Assembly: GCA_946122785.1 (NCBI GenBank) | Contig: CAMGYJ010000007.1 | Location: 42,557,587 to 42,621,586, forward strand | DNA length: 64,000 nt | From: Linum tenue | Lineage: Eukaryota > Streptophyta > Magnoliopsida > Malpighiales > Linaceae | Direction of reading: 5' to 3' | In this document: one piece after another, positions 31,676-47,546 of the stretch | How the letters are laid out: each line of letters begins with the position of its first letter | Numbering within the stretch: the first letter of the stretch is position 1 | Notes under the pieces: generated by a model | Told to the model about the DNA's origin: nothing | Seen by the model: only the letters and a program-made list of their open reading frames with translations | The model's database searches: none | Program-made: the position numbers and the translations under genes

Positions 31676-32987
31676 TTTTGGGGAAAAAGTGAAAGGAAGA
31701 AGCTCTGAATTTATTTTTATTCTTTTAATTTTCTTGGGGAGGAGAGCAGGGGAAGGGGAATCAAAATGGCTGGCCGTGTCTTGAAGGGAACGGTGGGAGG
31801 AGATTAAAAGGGAGGCAATTTTGGGCCAGTGATAGGCCTGTTTTAAAAGCCTCATTATTTCAGGCTTACCATGCGCCATATTTGAAGCCAAAACCGTCCC
31901 AAGATTGGCCTGTAAATGCAGGCCCATTAAGAGCCACTAAAGATCCACAGAGAGGGCATAAAAGTCGGGGCTTTTAATTCTAATGGTGGGGCGGCCCACT
32001 AAAGCCTTAATCAGTCAGAGCCGTTTTAAGAGAGCCTCTCTCTTCTTAATCCTCATTACGAGTAATAATGGCCAACCGGACCCATTAATTGCACGGCAAT
32101 GAAAGCCGGAGAGAAATCTGCCACAGCCTTGAATCACTAATACTGGGAGTAATTGAATAAAATTCAAAAAACCTTCAAATTTATTAATTGCCTTAACGGT
32201 TCGACGGGCCTTCGTGATGAGCGCCGGACTGTTTGCTGGTTTGCCGGGAATTGATTCCGGCGGAGAATCAGAGTCAAGGATTTGATTCTCAGCAGGGGAT
32301 ATGCGTATCCGTGGAGGACTTTAGGGGCGATGATTCCGGGCAGGCGCTTCTTTCCGTTTACAGGGACACGATCCGAGGACAATGAAATCGAGGCTGGGGG
32401 GAGTGACTTTATATACCTCCGACAGTAGCCAATTTAACACACTAGCCGGTGATTCCCGCCCGAAATTGACGTTAGTTCCCTCCAAGTTCTTGGCGCCACC
32501 ACCAAGACATTGGATTAACGCCGTCGGGAGATGATGTCAGTTGCAGGGGATCACTTCTCTTCGATTCCAAACGGAGGATTCATGTTCGAGATTCAGGTGG
32601 AGGCTCTGAATTTGGAGAGGATTTTCGATACCAGTGGAGAACCCACCATCGCTGCACCAGAGCAACTCCGACATCTTCCAACCGTAGACGATTGGACGCA
32701 ACCTAGTAGTGTTGAGCCAAATGAGGAAAACTCCCCAGCTCAGCCACTCCCTGCGCCCAGTCAGAATCGGAGACTTCAAACGATCCCTTTCCGGCGTCGC
32801 CGCCGCCGCTATCAGCGCAGCTGTTCCTGTGGATCGCCCGGATGTTGGAGGACATGGGTATTGGAGGCATTGGGCGGGCGAATGCTATCATAAGAATGTA
32901 TCACATTAGAAAAAGTCCAGAGAGTTTTCTTCTTCGATTTGAAGAGGATTTCGTGTTGTCGCCCTAATTTTGCCAGAAGAGAAATTC
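31676..32987 (-). promoter_or_regulatory. LINE 5' region with probable internal promoter
   Basis: About 1.3 kb between the 5' TSD and ORF1. LINEs carry their promoter within the transcribed 5' region, so this stretch should contain it. Small plus-strand frames here (for example around 32531-32893) have no recognisable product and I treat them as chance. Confidence 0.55.
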
Positions 32988-33043
32988 ATGTTAAAAGCCA
33001 CAGTTGTGGGAACACTATTCATTAAGCGGGTTTATTTTAATTT

Positions 33044-34456
33044 GGCAAAATTCACTTTCATAGCCATAACTTTGCACTTTGTGACAAATATAGCCAGATT
33101 CAGAGAAATATACAGAAATAGCCAAAAATTTGAAAATGCGTTGACAATTATAGCCATTTCTGTTATTAAATGTGACGTCGTTAGGGACGCCATTAGTTAC
33201 ATGTTCGCGTTGCTGAGGTGGCCGAATTATGGACTCCACGTCAGCGCCATATCATATAAAACGTAGCATTTAATAAAAATAATTAATTTTACTAAAAATT
33301 AAATTAAATACATTAGAAAGAAAGAAATTATTTTAAATTTTATTTACTCTCTGCTCTCTCTGCTCTCTCTCTCTTTCTTCTCTCACGCTAGCAAAAAACT
33401 ATTCGGCCCCAAAGCTTTGAGGGTTCGTCCCTTCCCCAACGCAATTGGCCTTTCCAAATCCCCTTGCCGCCTACGACGATGTGATTTCGCCTGCGACGAC
33501 ATATCCCTTCCCCACTCTTCTTCTCTCCGCTGCCAATCCTCCGGCTGCACCCACTAGCTCCGTAGCGACCAGAAGCGTGGCCAACCAACATCCACAGCGA
33601 CGAATCAAATACCCTAACTCACCCAATCCGCTCCCTCCTTCTCCCGGCGGGCATGGCCATGGATTTGTCCCCCGACCAATTCGCAGGCGGCGAGGCAGAG
33701 CACCGACCTCACCCGCTTCCTGTCGAAGAGGTTAGCGGAGGAGCGAAAAAGGAGTTGGGAAAAGGGGCTAGGGTTTTGGAAGGTTTAGATAAGGGAGAGG
33801 CAATGGATTTGGTGGCCGGGATGGAGGAGATAAGAGCGGCGGAGGTAACTGAGCAGGCCATGGCGTTTAGCCGGCGGGAGGTTCCAGCAGCTGCTGCTGG
33901 TGAGGGTAACTGTGTGGGAAGTGACGGAGAAAGGAGAGTGAAGCAAACAGAGGTGAGAGTAACAGAAGCGAGGGGCAAGGAGTAACAGAGGCGAGGAGTA
34001 CTCACCAAAACGGATTATGGTTCGAGCTTCGTTCTTCTGGGTTTTTGCCGAAATCGGTAGTTTCGACCTTCACCGAGAAAGATCGATACAATCGACTCTT
34101 CCTCTTCGCCGTCGATTCACAGTCACCAGCAAAGAGAATCGAGGTGAGAGTGGGGATTTAGGGTTTATGCTGGATCTTCTGCAAAGAGGAATTGAGAAGA
34201 ACGAATGGGGCAGAGAATGAATACGAAAAGGTAAAAATTTGGTAAAGTAGGGTAATTTTAAATTAATAAAAATAATTAATTCCATTTTCCACCGTGGCAT
34301 ACACGTAGACCAAATTAAACGCGGTCATTTGTGACCATTTGTCCAGTCAACAGGCGTTATGCTTTCTGTTACAATATTGGACGGAATGGCTATTTCTGTG
34401 TATTTCTCGGAATCTATCTATAGTGCAAAGTTATAACTATTGAAATGAATTTTGCC
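33044..34456. mobile_element. Non-autonomous MULE, copy 1 of a local family
   Basis: The left end reads GGCAAAATTCACTTTCATAG and the right end on the minus strand GGCAAAATTCATTTCAATAG. The inverted repeats extend about 80 bp and share CATAACTTTGCACT and ACAGAAATAGCC. Flanking 9-mers are ttttaattt (33035-33043) and tttcaattt (34457-34465), 8 of 9 matching. The interior is G+C-richer (33420-34200) and has a 110-codon frame (33653-33985) with no recognised domain; it may be captured host sequence. A second member is at 50803-52046. Confidence 0.83.
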
Positions 34457-34465
34457 TTTCAATTT

Positions 34466-34682
34466 TCATGGATTTCAGGGTTATTGGCCAAGAAGGTCAC
34501 ATGGCAGCAACTAGTGACGAAAGTGAGATAATAGCCACTCGAACTAGAGATTCTTCGCTAACTATTCTATAGCGCGAAAACGGTACAGTTCGTACAGCAA
34601 CCACCGCCGGTACAGTTCGTGATTTAGGCGACTGGAAAGCCTTTGCGTCGATTCGCCGGCGGAACGAAGGGAGAGAAAAGAG
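34466..34682 (+). promoter_or_regulatory. Short upstream region of the NDUFAF5-like gene
   Basis: Only about 215 bp separate the MULE from the start codon, so the MULE probably forms part of the upstream regulatory region. No TATA box was identified with confidence. Confidence 0.4.
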
Positions 34683-36873
34683 ATGAGAGGAGCGTTTCTC
34701 TACAGAACCGCTTCGTCGGCGAATCTGAAGAGCAGAGCTCGTACAGCAACCGCCGCCGGAGCAGCCTACAAGCTCCTCGCATCCGCTTCATTGAGCACGG
34801 GCTACGACGGGGAGGAAGGAGGACTGCCTAGCGCTTCCAAGGTCAAGATTTTCGATCGGGAACTCAAGCGGAGACAAGTGTAGTATTCTTCTTTTCCATT
34901 ATTATTATCTGGAGCGCTCTTCGAATTTTTGAATTGCAGGTTGGTTTCAGTTTTGATTTAAGATTTGCTTCTGGCTTTGCTTAGCGCGATCGAGCTGCTT
35001 GGCTGTCGACGTCGAAAGATCCTTTTGCAGATGCGGTCGCTGAGAATCTACTCGATCGTTTGGAGGTTGGTAATTCTAATGCTACCGAATCACAGTTCCT
35101 ACAAGTTGGGGAAAATGAAATGAGCTCCCTTTTTGTTTGCTCCAATGGGGGAACTTGAAATATTTTCTATTAGGGTTCTGTGACGGAGATTTAGTGAGCT
35201 TAGTAGCTTTTACCATTGTTCTAGTGGTTGAACGTGTTCGTAACGTCTCTAGCATTTTCGTAGGATTGTAAGAAGACATTTCCGACTGCATTATGCTTAG
35301 GAGGTTCATTAGCAGCTATCAGACGCCAATTACGCGGGCAAGGTTGATTTTTTCTTCTCGTGCTTAAGGTTCGGTAGAGCGTATTAGACACTGATTTGCC
35401 CCCATCTGTGGTTCTCTTCATTGCCAGGGTCTATTGAAAAGTTGATTATGATGGACACGTCTCATGACATGATCAAATCATGTAGACAGGCTAATGAGGG
35501 TGCGTCTAATAATGGTAATATCGAAACTTCATTTGTGGTTGGTGATGAAGAGTTTCTACCCATGAAAGAAAGGTGTGTATGTGCTGGCATGCTTGTGTTG
35601 GATCTTTCATTTGGATTCAAAGAATTTGTAGAAGGGGAGTTGAATCTTGTGGTGTAATGGTTCTGTGTTTTTGCTGCTGTGTGAAGTTCGGTAGATTTGG
35701 TGATCAGTTGTCTGGGACTCCACTGGACGAATGACCTTCCCGGAGCCATGATACAGGTGGATGTTACCGTCTTTTCGTCCTTCTTTTCCTTTTCATGTTT
35801 CTCAGTGTTAAACATCAGTTTCCTTACATGTTGCTGTAATTCTTGTTCATTTTTTATTTGGCAGTGTAAATTGGCGTTGAAACCAGATGGTCTATTTTTG
35901 GCAGCGATTCTAGGTGGAGAAACATTGAAGTATGGTTGTTTGGATGTTTTGTTATCCATGCTTTTTTTTAAGGAGATGCTAAATAAATATTAGCATATTG
36001 ATTCAAATCACTGCATTTGTAACATATAAGGGAGCTGAGAATAGCCTGCACTGTGGCTCAGATGGAGCGTGAAGGCGGCATCAGCCCTCGAATGTCACCT
36101 TTGGCTCAGGTATGAATGATCATTCCTAATCCGGTTTATTCCATTACATGTTTTAATCTTATCTGCAGTCTTGTGTCGTAAAGACACGAGATTAAGCTGA
36201 ATGATTTGTTTCTGCTGCGTTGTGTCAGGTTCGTGATGCAGGCAACTTGTTGACCAGGGCAGGTTTCACTCTCCCTGGTGTGGATGTTGATGAGTACACA
36301 GTTAAGTACAGAAGTGGTGAGCAAATTCCGTTCGATGAAATTTGGGGGTTTTCTTGAACTAAGTTATGTTTTCTTGGAGGTATGCTGTCCAAGGGGTTTC
36401 TTCTCTGAAATCATTCACTCTCTGTCTTGGATTTGCAGCTCTAGAGCTGATAGATCATTTGCGTGCAATGGGAGAAACCAATGCTCTTCTTCAACGAAGC
36501 AATGTAAGAACACTAGAAACCAATTTTAACTCTTCTCTCCAACATTTCCACTTATTATTATTTGTAAAAAAACAGATTCTGAAGAGAGAAACAGCATTGG
36601 CGACTGCTGCAGTCTACGAATCGATGTTTGGCGCAGAAGATGGCACCATTCCGGCTACGTTCCAGGTCAGCATTTCTCATTTGCTGACACTTCTTCGCCG
36701 CCTCACACGAATGCTGTTATAGAAAAGCTCCTGCTCTCGACTTTCTTTTGGTACAGGTTATTTACATGACAGGCTGGAAAGAGCACCATTCTCAACAGAA
36801 GCCAAAAACGAGGGGATCCGCCACTGTGTCTTTCCAGGACCTTCATAAGCATTTGGCTACTGATCAAAGCTGA
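34683..36873 (+). CDS. NDUFAF5: NDUFAF5-like methyltransferase (complex I assembly)
   Basis: The human homologue hydroxylates an arginine of complex I subunit NDUFS7 during early assembly in the mitochondrial matrix; the plant counterpart is At1g22800-like. Eleven exons: 34683-34877, 34985-35065, 35264-35342, 35428-35572, 35687-35756, 35865-35929, 36031-36109, 36229-36316, 36439-36503, 36576-36665, 36757-36873; phases close to 357 residues. The N-terminus is Arg/Ser/Ala-rich ([20 protein letters not shown]), fitting a mitochondrial presequence. Seen: [18 protein letters not shown], motif I as [62 protein letters not shown], and [13 protein letters not shown]. Motif I lacks the usual GCG, also true of the Arabidopsis protein as I recall it. 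The first exon overlaps no transposon. Confidence 0.88.
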
Positions 36874-37090
36874 ACTGAAGCCTCTTCTAGTCTTCTTCCA
36901 TTAAGCAATTTGGTTAAAGCCTTCCAGTTCCGGCTTCTAAACCAGTATTTAGAAAGATTATACTCTTTCATGTTTATTTTATTCTGAAAACATCCACTTC
37001 AAAAGCAAATGTATTATCGATATGTCTGTCTTGTTTATCAGAGGTAGAGTGCACAGAACATATGTACAAAATAATCAAAAGGTTTACGGT
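36874..37090 (+). other. 3' flank of the NDUFAF5-like gene
   Basis: A short T-rich flank likely to hold the 3' UTR; no other feature seen. Confidence 0.5.
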
Positions 37091-37206
37091 TTACCTAATG
37101 CTATGTGCATCAAACATCAACTTAGCTTGTTCATTGACTAGTTCGTTCCTCTTCATCAAGAGCTCTAGATTTTCAGCAAGCAAATCCTTCAACCATTCTT
37201 CAATTT
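37091..37206 (-). pseudogene. C-terminal gene fragment within a hairpin
   Basis: On the minus strand the frame reads EEWLKDLLAENLELLMKRNE, continues about 15 residues and stops with TAA at 37093-37091. It has a helical, charged pattern that looks truly coding. An in-frame TAA just upstream and the lack of a start show it is a relic. The family was not recognised. Most of it lies in the left arm of the inverted repeat at 37131-37473, whose right arm is a decayed copy. Confidence 0.45.
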
Positions 37207-37473
37207 AGCTCGATTCGATCATTTTGCTACCTTCAATCCCTTCTTCACCACCAAATTTCTCATTTCTCAAAACCCAAGCTAAACCTCTTGGGATATTGGA
37301 GGTTGATTATAGGGATGAGAGGTTTAGCTTGAGTTTTGGAGAATTATAGGATTTGGTGGTGATTGGTGAAGAAGGTAGCATAAGGAATGAATCGGGCTGA
37401 ATTGAGAAAAAGGTGGAAGGGTTTGCTTTGAAATCTAGAGTTCTTAGATGAAGAGGAACGAGCTAGTTAATGA
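37131..37473. repeat. Long inverted repeat (hairpin), arms about 159 bp
   Basis: The left arm (37131-37289) starts tcattgactagttcgttcct and the right arm read on the minus strand starts tcattaactagctcgttcct; they stay similar throughout, with a few small indels, to a loop of about 27 bases near 37290-37316. A transcript would form a long, nearly perfect stem. Edges lack a clear TSD, so it may be an inverted duplication of a gene fragment and not a MITE. Confidence 0.85.
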
Positions 37474-38116
37474 ATAAGTTATCGTCGGCGCCTTTCCCTG
37501 CATCATCGGCTCTCTTGCGCGCCTAATAGTATGAACAGGTAATCGTTGAATGTTGTCATTTGTGGGATTCAAATATGAATATTCATATAATGTTTGGATG
37601 TTATTCTAGATGTTGTGTTTACAACTTTAAATGTGAGTATTGATAATTTGGTTTGTAATGATGTATGTTATTTATTTATAAATCTAGATTATTGAGAATT
37701 TGAGATGTCAATGGCTCCCCAATATCAATTACCCACATATCTCGACAAAATCGGCTTAATACAGTTCAATTCTGATTCAAACATTTACCTCAAAACCTTT
37801 GCCAAACCGGCTTGATGACATAGTCATGTTTAACAACCTTGCAATTTCATATACTTGACCCTAACAGCAGGCAAGGACTGAAATGTAGGAAATAAGAGTT
37901 TGTGAATTCAATTATTAAGGGGGTGAAAGAGGGATGGCTAATTTGCACTTTTATCTTTAAAGCGAATAAGCCTGCAAGGGGAATTTGGAAAGGTCCATCT
38001 GGAGAGTGGCGAGCGACCGGCAATTCTGCACAGCGGCGTGGTGGGTAGCTCTGTGATTGAAGACGAAGAGAAAAATCGAAGGGAAGAGAGGAGGCGCCGG
38101 AGTAGAAGAAAAGCCA
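37474..38116. other. Intergenic, SDH6 upstream region
   Basis: About 640 bp with no gene seen. The last 150 bp before 38117 are purine-rich and probably include the SDH6 leader. Confidence 0.5.
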
Positions 38117-39589
38117 ATGGGAGATTCCGAGAAATCATTTCTGATCAGGCAGTGGGATGAGTACAAAGGGTTCTGGGCGGAGAGGTTCTCGTTTCTGGAC
38201 AACTACTCGAGGTTCGTCAAGCGCGACAAGCCCCTCCCGTCTTGGTCCTCCGATGACGTCCAAGAGTTCATCGCTTCCGATCCCCATCACGGTCCCACTG
38301 TAAGCTCTCTTTCTCTCTCTCTCTCTTCCTCTTGCCGTCGAATCTCGCATCGTCCCAGTTTCGAAGCTTTCCTCGCCCTGGTTTGGTAAATCTGATTTAG
38401 GGCCTCGATTCTTATCTGTTTCATGAAACCTGGTTGGGATTCTGAGGATTACCTGTCATTTTACGATAGGAATTTTGGGAAATTCCTCTAATTAGGAGAT
38501 GCTGGTAATGACAAAGAGGATTGGAAATGTAACGAGGATTTAGACAGGGATGTAGTGCTTGTTTATTACAGATTCCATTTGATCGTTTGCTGTTTGATTA
38601 ACTGATCACGTTGGAGGGTGCTACTGCTAGTTATGGTAGAGATTGTATCCCTTCAATTCCCGACACTGCATTCTGAGTCAGAGGAATCTCGAAAATGAGA
38701 CATTTCAACGAGCTTTCTGTCGTTCCCAAATGTCGATTTCGAAACTCCGTTAGAACAATTAGGCTGAGTTTGTTCCATCCGTAGGCAGAAGAATGTTCTG
38801 TTTAGTTATCTTTCGAGTAGTGTGCAATTTCCTTAGAGTACTGGTCAAGAGGATATCAGTCAGCTAGAAGTTTTTGTATGTTTGGATTAGCTGGTTTTTT
38901 TATGTCTGCTTCAACAATGAAAATCGAAAGATTACCTCCTCTGGCATTGTTCCTTTTTTGCATCCCTAAAATCCCATCAAGTTAGCTTTAATTGAACCCA
39001 AGAACCATATTTCATTGTCCTTTTGCTTGAGGTATTCCTACAGGTCATTGTAATATTGAGTTATTGACGTTGATGTGTGCTGTGGAAATTCATGGTAACT
39101 GAAGTTTATCCTATTTCAGCTGAAAACTGCTAGAGAAGCAGCATCCTTTGGTCTCACCGGGAGTCTTCTTGGAGCAGTATCAACTGCTGCTTTTGCCTGG
39201 AAATACTCAAAGAGCTTACATGGTAAGCACATGCTCGTTTTACGATACCGAATTGCCAAAGCTGTTCATCTCCTGTTGGTAATCAGTCTTGGTGTAGGAT
39301 TTCCCTCTTCTAATCCTTTGTTGGGCTTGTGAACAGAATGTTGAAATAATAATGTAATGCTGTTCATTGCCCGAGTTCATATGTTGATGTTGTAGATGTC
39401 TCAGCCTCTTTTGATAACCCCCTTTTTTCCGCAGGTGCTGGGCTGTCCTTCGTTGCCGGCGGTGCCTTTGGCTGGACATTCGGTCACGAAGTCGCGAATC
39501 ACTGGTACCAGCTTTACAGGATGGACACCATGGCTGCACAGGTCAAGTTCTTGGAGTGGTGGGAAAAGAAATCTGAAGGGCAGTCGTAA
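38117..39589 (+). CDS. SDH6: Succinate dehydrogenase subunit 6, plant-specific
   Basis: SDH6 is an accessory subunit of plant mitochondrial complex II. Three exons: 38117-38299, 39120-39222, 39435-39589; phases close to 146 residues, close to the Arabidopsis protein in size. The N-terminal third is soluble and conserved (DNYSRFVKRDKPLPSWS, then DDVQEFIASDP). Two hydrophobic stretches follow: AASFGLTGSLLGAVSTAAFA (about 67-86) and GLSFVAGGAFGWTFGHEVA (about 99-117). The tail is HWYQLYRMDTMAAQVKFLEW. Intron 1 is long (about 820 bp). The name rests on remembered similarity to At1g08480; the gene itself is certain. Confidence 0.82.
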
Positions 39590-40370
39590 GTTTCGGAAGA
39601 TCCCCGAATCCAAATTCGATCTCTTTCCCCTTTCCCTGTTTTTTGTTTTTGGCGAGATCCTGTAACTGTTGGTGATTGCTCTCTCTTACTGAAGATGTTA
39701 AGGGAACTGGAGAGATTATCGCCTCCTTTTTTCTGAGTCTTTTCTGTAGAGTGGTTGAATGATACCGTTGCGGGCTGTTCTGGGTTGGATTTCGACTTGT
39801 CGTGACAGTAATAATAGTAATAGTAATAGTTACAGGGTGGTTCCTTTCCCTTCTAAATGACATTCGCAATTTATGTGCAGTTTGTGTTGCTAATGGATTT
39901 TATCATGCTGTTCTTGTTCTGCATATTTATCCCTCAAGCTTGTTAGGAACCCAAATCAGTGCTCTTTGCAAGATTTGCCAGTTGCTATATTTCTCTTTAA
40001 GTCTTTGATTACCTTAAAACTAAGTTGAACTAGACTTAATCATGTAACGAAACCCGAAGATTTCTGATTGCTGACCTTCTATTAAATCTCTAATTCATTT
40101 TGGGGGGAAAATCTCTAACTCATTCGAGTAATATTATGCATGAAGATTGAAGAGCTGGGTTCCATAAGACCCTAATACTTCAATTCTCTTCAGCATCAAC
40201 ATTGCGTAATAGAAAATATACAAAAGTCACATTGAAACAATGAATAATATAACAACACAAGCACCCACCAAGCTATGAAATGCAGGCATTTGCAAAACTT
40301 TTCATTCATTCCAATTTCCTCAAGATTTTGACTTGGCCGCCACGCCATTAACGGTTTAACAAGCATATTA
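39590..40370. other. Convergent 3' ends of SDH6 and AAE gene
   Basis: About 780 bp between two stop codons facing each other. It should contain both 3' UTRs. A short run of taat/aata repeats (about 39808-39828) and no other feature were seen. Confidence 0.5.
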
Positions 40371-44675
<4,305 letters not shown>

Positions 44676-45049
44676 TATGAGCTTGATTTTGGGAGAAAAA
44701 AAAAGCTATCGACTCTACCGACGGCAACAAACGTTGATTATGTAGAGACAAAGGCAGAGGTGGTTGGAGGAGAGAGAGATGATTATTGTACATTGATTAT
44801 GTTCTCAAGGATTTGTTAAGGTTGTCAATTGATCCGATACAAAATAAACGAGATATCATACACAGTATTTTAGAAAGAAAAATGAGCAGAAGCATGCTTT
44901 GTTAATGGATCCTGGTTAGTGTTACACTATCATTGTTGTTGGGCAATAATGTTTCTTTTTTCTTTGTCAACGATGTGCAGAGTTGAGAGAGTCTGAGAGA
45001 GTTGAGAGAGTCTCCATTGGTGCAATTGGTGCAATAAGGTGACTTCTCC
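44676..45049 (-). promoter_or_regulatory. Upstream region of the AAE15/16 gene
   Basis: About 375 bp between the start codon and the first MITE. A fragment of the MITE family motif (tctccattggtgcaattggt, 45011-45030) is already present, so MITE sequence reaches into the probable promoter. Confidence 0.45.
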
Positions 45050-45052
45050 TTA

Positions 45053-45412
45053 GAGCATTTCCATCGGTCACATTTTGCAATTGCAAAGTGACGTGGAATG
45101 CTTGCAACTGTAATTGCATTGCTGTAGGCCTCAATTGCACTTTTGCAATCTTGCATATAATGCAAGTGGAAGTGAAAGCCAACATGGCTATTTTTATGGG
45201 AAGGACCGATTGTTTTCTTCTTCTTTTAATTTTTTTTTTTCTTTTTTTTTTACTTTTATATGTGGAATTAAATCACATATGCAATTGCAAATGAATTGCA
45301 TTGATGTAGGTATAATAAAAGTAAAATGAGATGGATTGCAAAAACTTTGAGTTGGCAAAAAAAAAAAAAAACAAATGCAATTGAGTTTACAATTGCATTG
45401 ATGGAGATGCTC
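45053..45412. mobile_element. MITE copy A, Tourist-like
   Basis: Starts gagcatttccatcgg and ends atggagatgctc, flanked by TTA on both sides (45050-45052 and 45413-45415). The 3-bp TTA duplication and small size fit PIF/Harbinger-type MITEs. The interior is dominated by gcaattgcaa phrases. Confidence 0.8.
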
Positions 45413-45415
45413 TTA

Positions 45416-45778
45416 GAGCATCCACATTGGTATTGAATTCTCAATTGCAAAATGACATGGAATAGGTGTTTGCAATTGCAAAATCAATTGCATTGATGTG
45501 GCTACCAATTGCATATTTGCAAACTTGCAACAAATGCAATTCCATATGCAAGTAAAAAAGCCTAAAAAATAGGGATTTTTTTATTTTATATTTTTTTCTT
45601 TTCTCTTTTACTTAATTTTCTATAATTTAAACATAATATTTAATTACATTTGCAATTGCAAGTTAATTGCATTGATGTAAATGAATGAAATGAATGTAAT
45701 GTGGATTGCAAAAAAATTAAATTGAAAATAAAAAACACAAATGTAATTTTTTTTGCAATTGCATTGATGGAGATGCTC
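45416..45778. mobile_element. MITE copy B, directly adjacent to copy A
   Basis: Starts gagcatccacattgg right after the TTA that ends copy A, and ends atggagatgctc followed by taa. It shares the gcaattgca-rich interior and the same length class (363 bp). Confidence 0.78.
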
Positions 45779-45837
45779 TAAGAATATATAATCCATAAGG
45801 TAGTTGTCATCGAGGCTTTTTGCAGAACTAACGGTTA

Positions 45838-46083
45838 GAGCATCTCCATTGGTGCAATTGCAATTGCATTTTTTTTTAATTGCTACTTCATTTTTTTGCA
45901 ATCCAACTCATCTTACTTGCATTGCACCACATCAATGCAATTAACTTGCAATTGCAGCTAATTTTTTTATTTAATTTATTAAAACATAAACACTCAAATA
46001 ATAAAATTAATGAATAATTTAATAATAAAAAAGATGATGTGGCTTGAATTCCATAATTGCATTATATGCAAGCTTGGATGCTA
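45838..46083. mobile_element. MITE copy C, right end degraded
   Basis: Begins gagcatctccattggtgcaa after tta (45835-45837) and carries the same interior motifs. The right terminus is not clean; the similarity fades at about ggatgct (46077-46083). Confidence 0.6.
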
Positions 46084-47546
46084 TAAAAATAAAACTTCAT
46101 CCATAAAAGAACCAAGGAACAAAGAGCATTGAATCTTTCATCATTTTAATCTACTCATACCGTGAACTTAAAAATACCGAACTCTTCCACGAATCCAGTC
46201 ATCACTGCCCAAGATGAGACGAAGTCTACCCGCTGCGAAAAAGAAAAGAAACTGAGATTCAGAGTGAAGGAGCAGGAAAAACGATGGAGAGTAGAAAAGA
46301 AGGATCCTAGCCTAAGAACGATGAGACCCTAGGAAAACAGGGAAAATCTAAAGATCCCGATGAAGAGATATGCGTGGATGCCGGAAACAGTTGGCTAGAA
46401 AGAACTAATAGGGGAAAGAGAACTCACCGATTTCGTTCATCCACATTGTCGATAACTTGGAGAATCCACCGGAGCGCCTAGGGTCTCCATCCGTCCATGC
46501 TAGCTTCGAAAGGATGGTGTAGTTCAAGATGGTGAGGTGGCCAGAAGAGTTGGGTGTAGGAAGAGGAGGTGCCGCTGAAAATAGAACCAGAGAATAGGGG
46601 TCTTCTCTAATTCCAGAGGAGTAAGGTGAGGATATAGGTGGTTACGTGTGGGGAAGAGTCTACAGCTTGGAATGGTGAGAGGATGGGATGGGATGGGACA
46701 CTATGAAAGGGTTGGTTGTGAATTGTGATTGCAGTGGAGGGATGGGTAGCTTGTAGTAGCTCTCTTCACTTTTCAGATCGTCCCATTATTTCTAGTGTCC
46801 CTCGCTAGCAGACAAAAAATGAAACAGTAGTTGCAAGTTTGGGCAATAAAGTGTAGTCCGCTATTATATATAAGATAAAGATAATGTTATATCATCCATA
46901 CCAATAATGACGAGTCATATACGCCATAGCAATAATGACAGAGTCATATACGCATGATTTTCTTTGTTATGATGTTTGATTCTTTGGCTGACAGTTCAAG
47001 CCTTTCTTTGTTATATCATCCATAACAATCATCAAGCTAGGACTTGCAAAAAAATATTGTGTACAAAGAAATATTCGGAGATTCCGATTAAAAACCAAAT
47101 GACAGATGCTATCTGTAAGAATAAATACACTAACGCAAACATCTTATCAAAGTTCCCGACGAGAAGGAAGTCCTGGCCTGTCGAGACATGGGAGCAAAGT
47201 ACGGGATTTCGAATGAGTACTTATTAAAAATGTATTTGAAATTCTCAAAGTTATGAAGTCAAATTAAGGGATCAAACTTTTTTTATTTCATAGGAAATTA
47301 AGGGATGGATTTGAACCAAATCCAAATGCAGGTTTCAGACTCTTACCAAAAACAAACTGTCATTATAAATCATAATACCAAATCCAACTCTATCTGTCGA
47401 TAGCCACTGTAAATGACTTGAACTGAATGTGTACTCAATAAAAAAATACAGTGGAAAAACACCAAGGACATCATTCAACAACTAGCTCAAAGTTGCACTC
47501 CCAAAAGCAAGGATCCACAACTCCCAGCCCAAGTAACTAATTCCAT
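46084..47546. other. Intergenic with one exon-like segment
   Basis: About 1.45 kb without a recognised gene. On the minus strand 46574-46428 is open for 49 codons, preceded by ttctattttcag and followed by gtgagt, and reads HLTILNYTILSKLAWTDGD, then RRSGGFSKLSTMWMNEI. It may be an exon or exon relic of an unknown gene. The rest shows nothing I can support. Confidence 0.35.

Larger units (their letters stand above)
26022..32987 (-). mobile_element. Full-length L1-type LINE
   Basis: The element is inserted antisense to RFC1. Its A tail is the plus-strand T run at about 26021-26040. The 18-base direct repeat atgttaaaagccacagtt flanks both ends (26004-26021 and 32988-33005), which defines a 7.0-kb insertion with an apparently complete 5' end. 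It carries a 5' region of about 1.3 kb, ORF1, ORF2 and a 3' UTR of about 53 bp. Both ORFs are free of stops, so the copy may be competent to move. Confidence 0.94.

Noticed and set aside
33653..33985. 110-codon frame as a host gene
   Set aside because: It lies within MULE terminal repeats and shows no recognisable domain; kept only as possible captured sequence.
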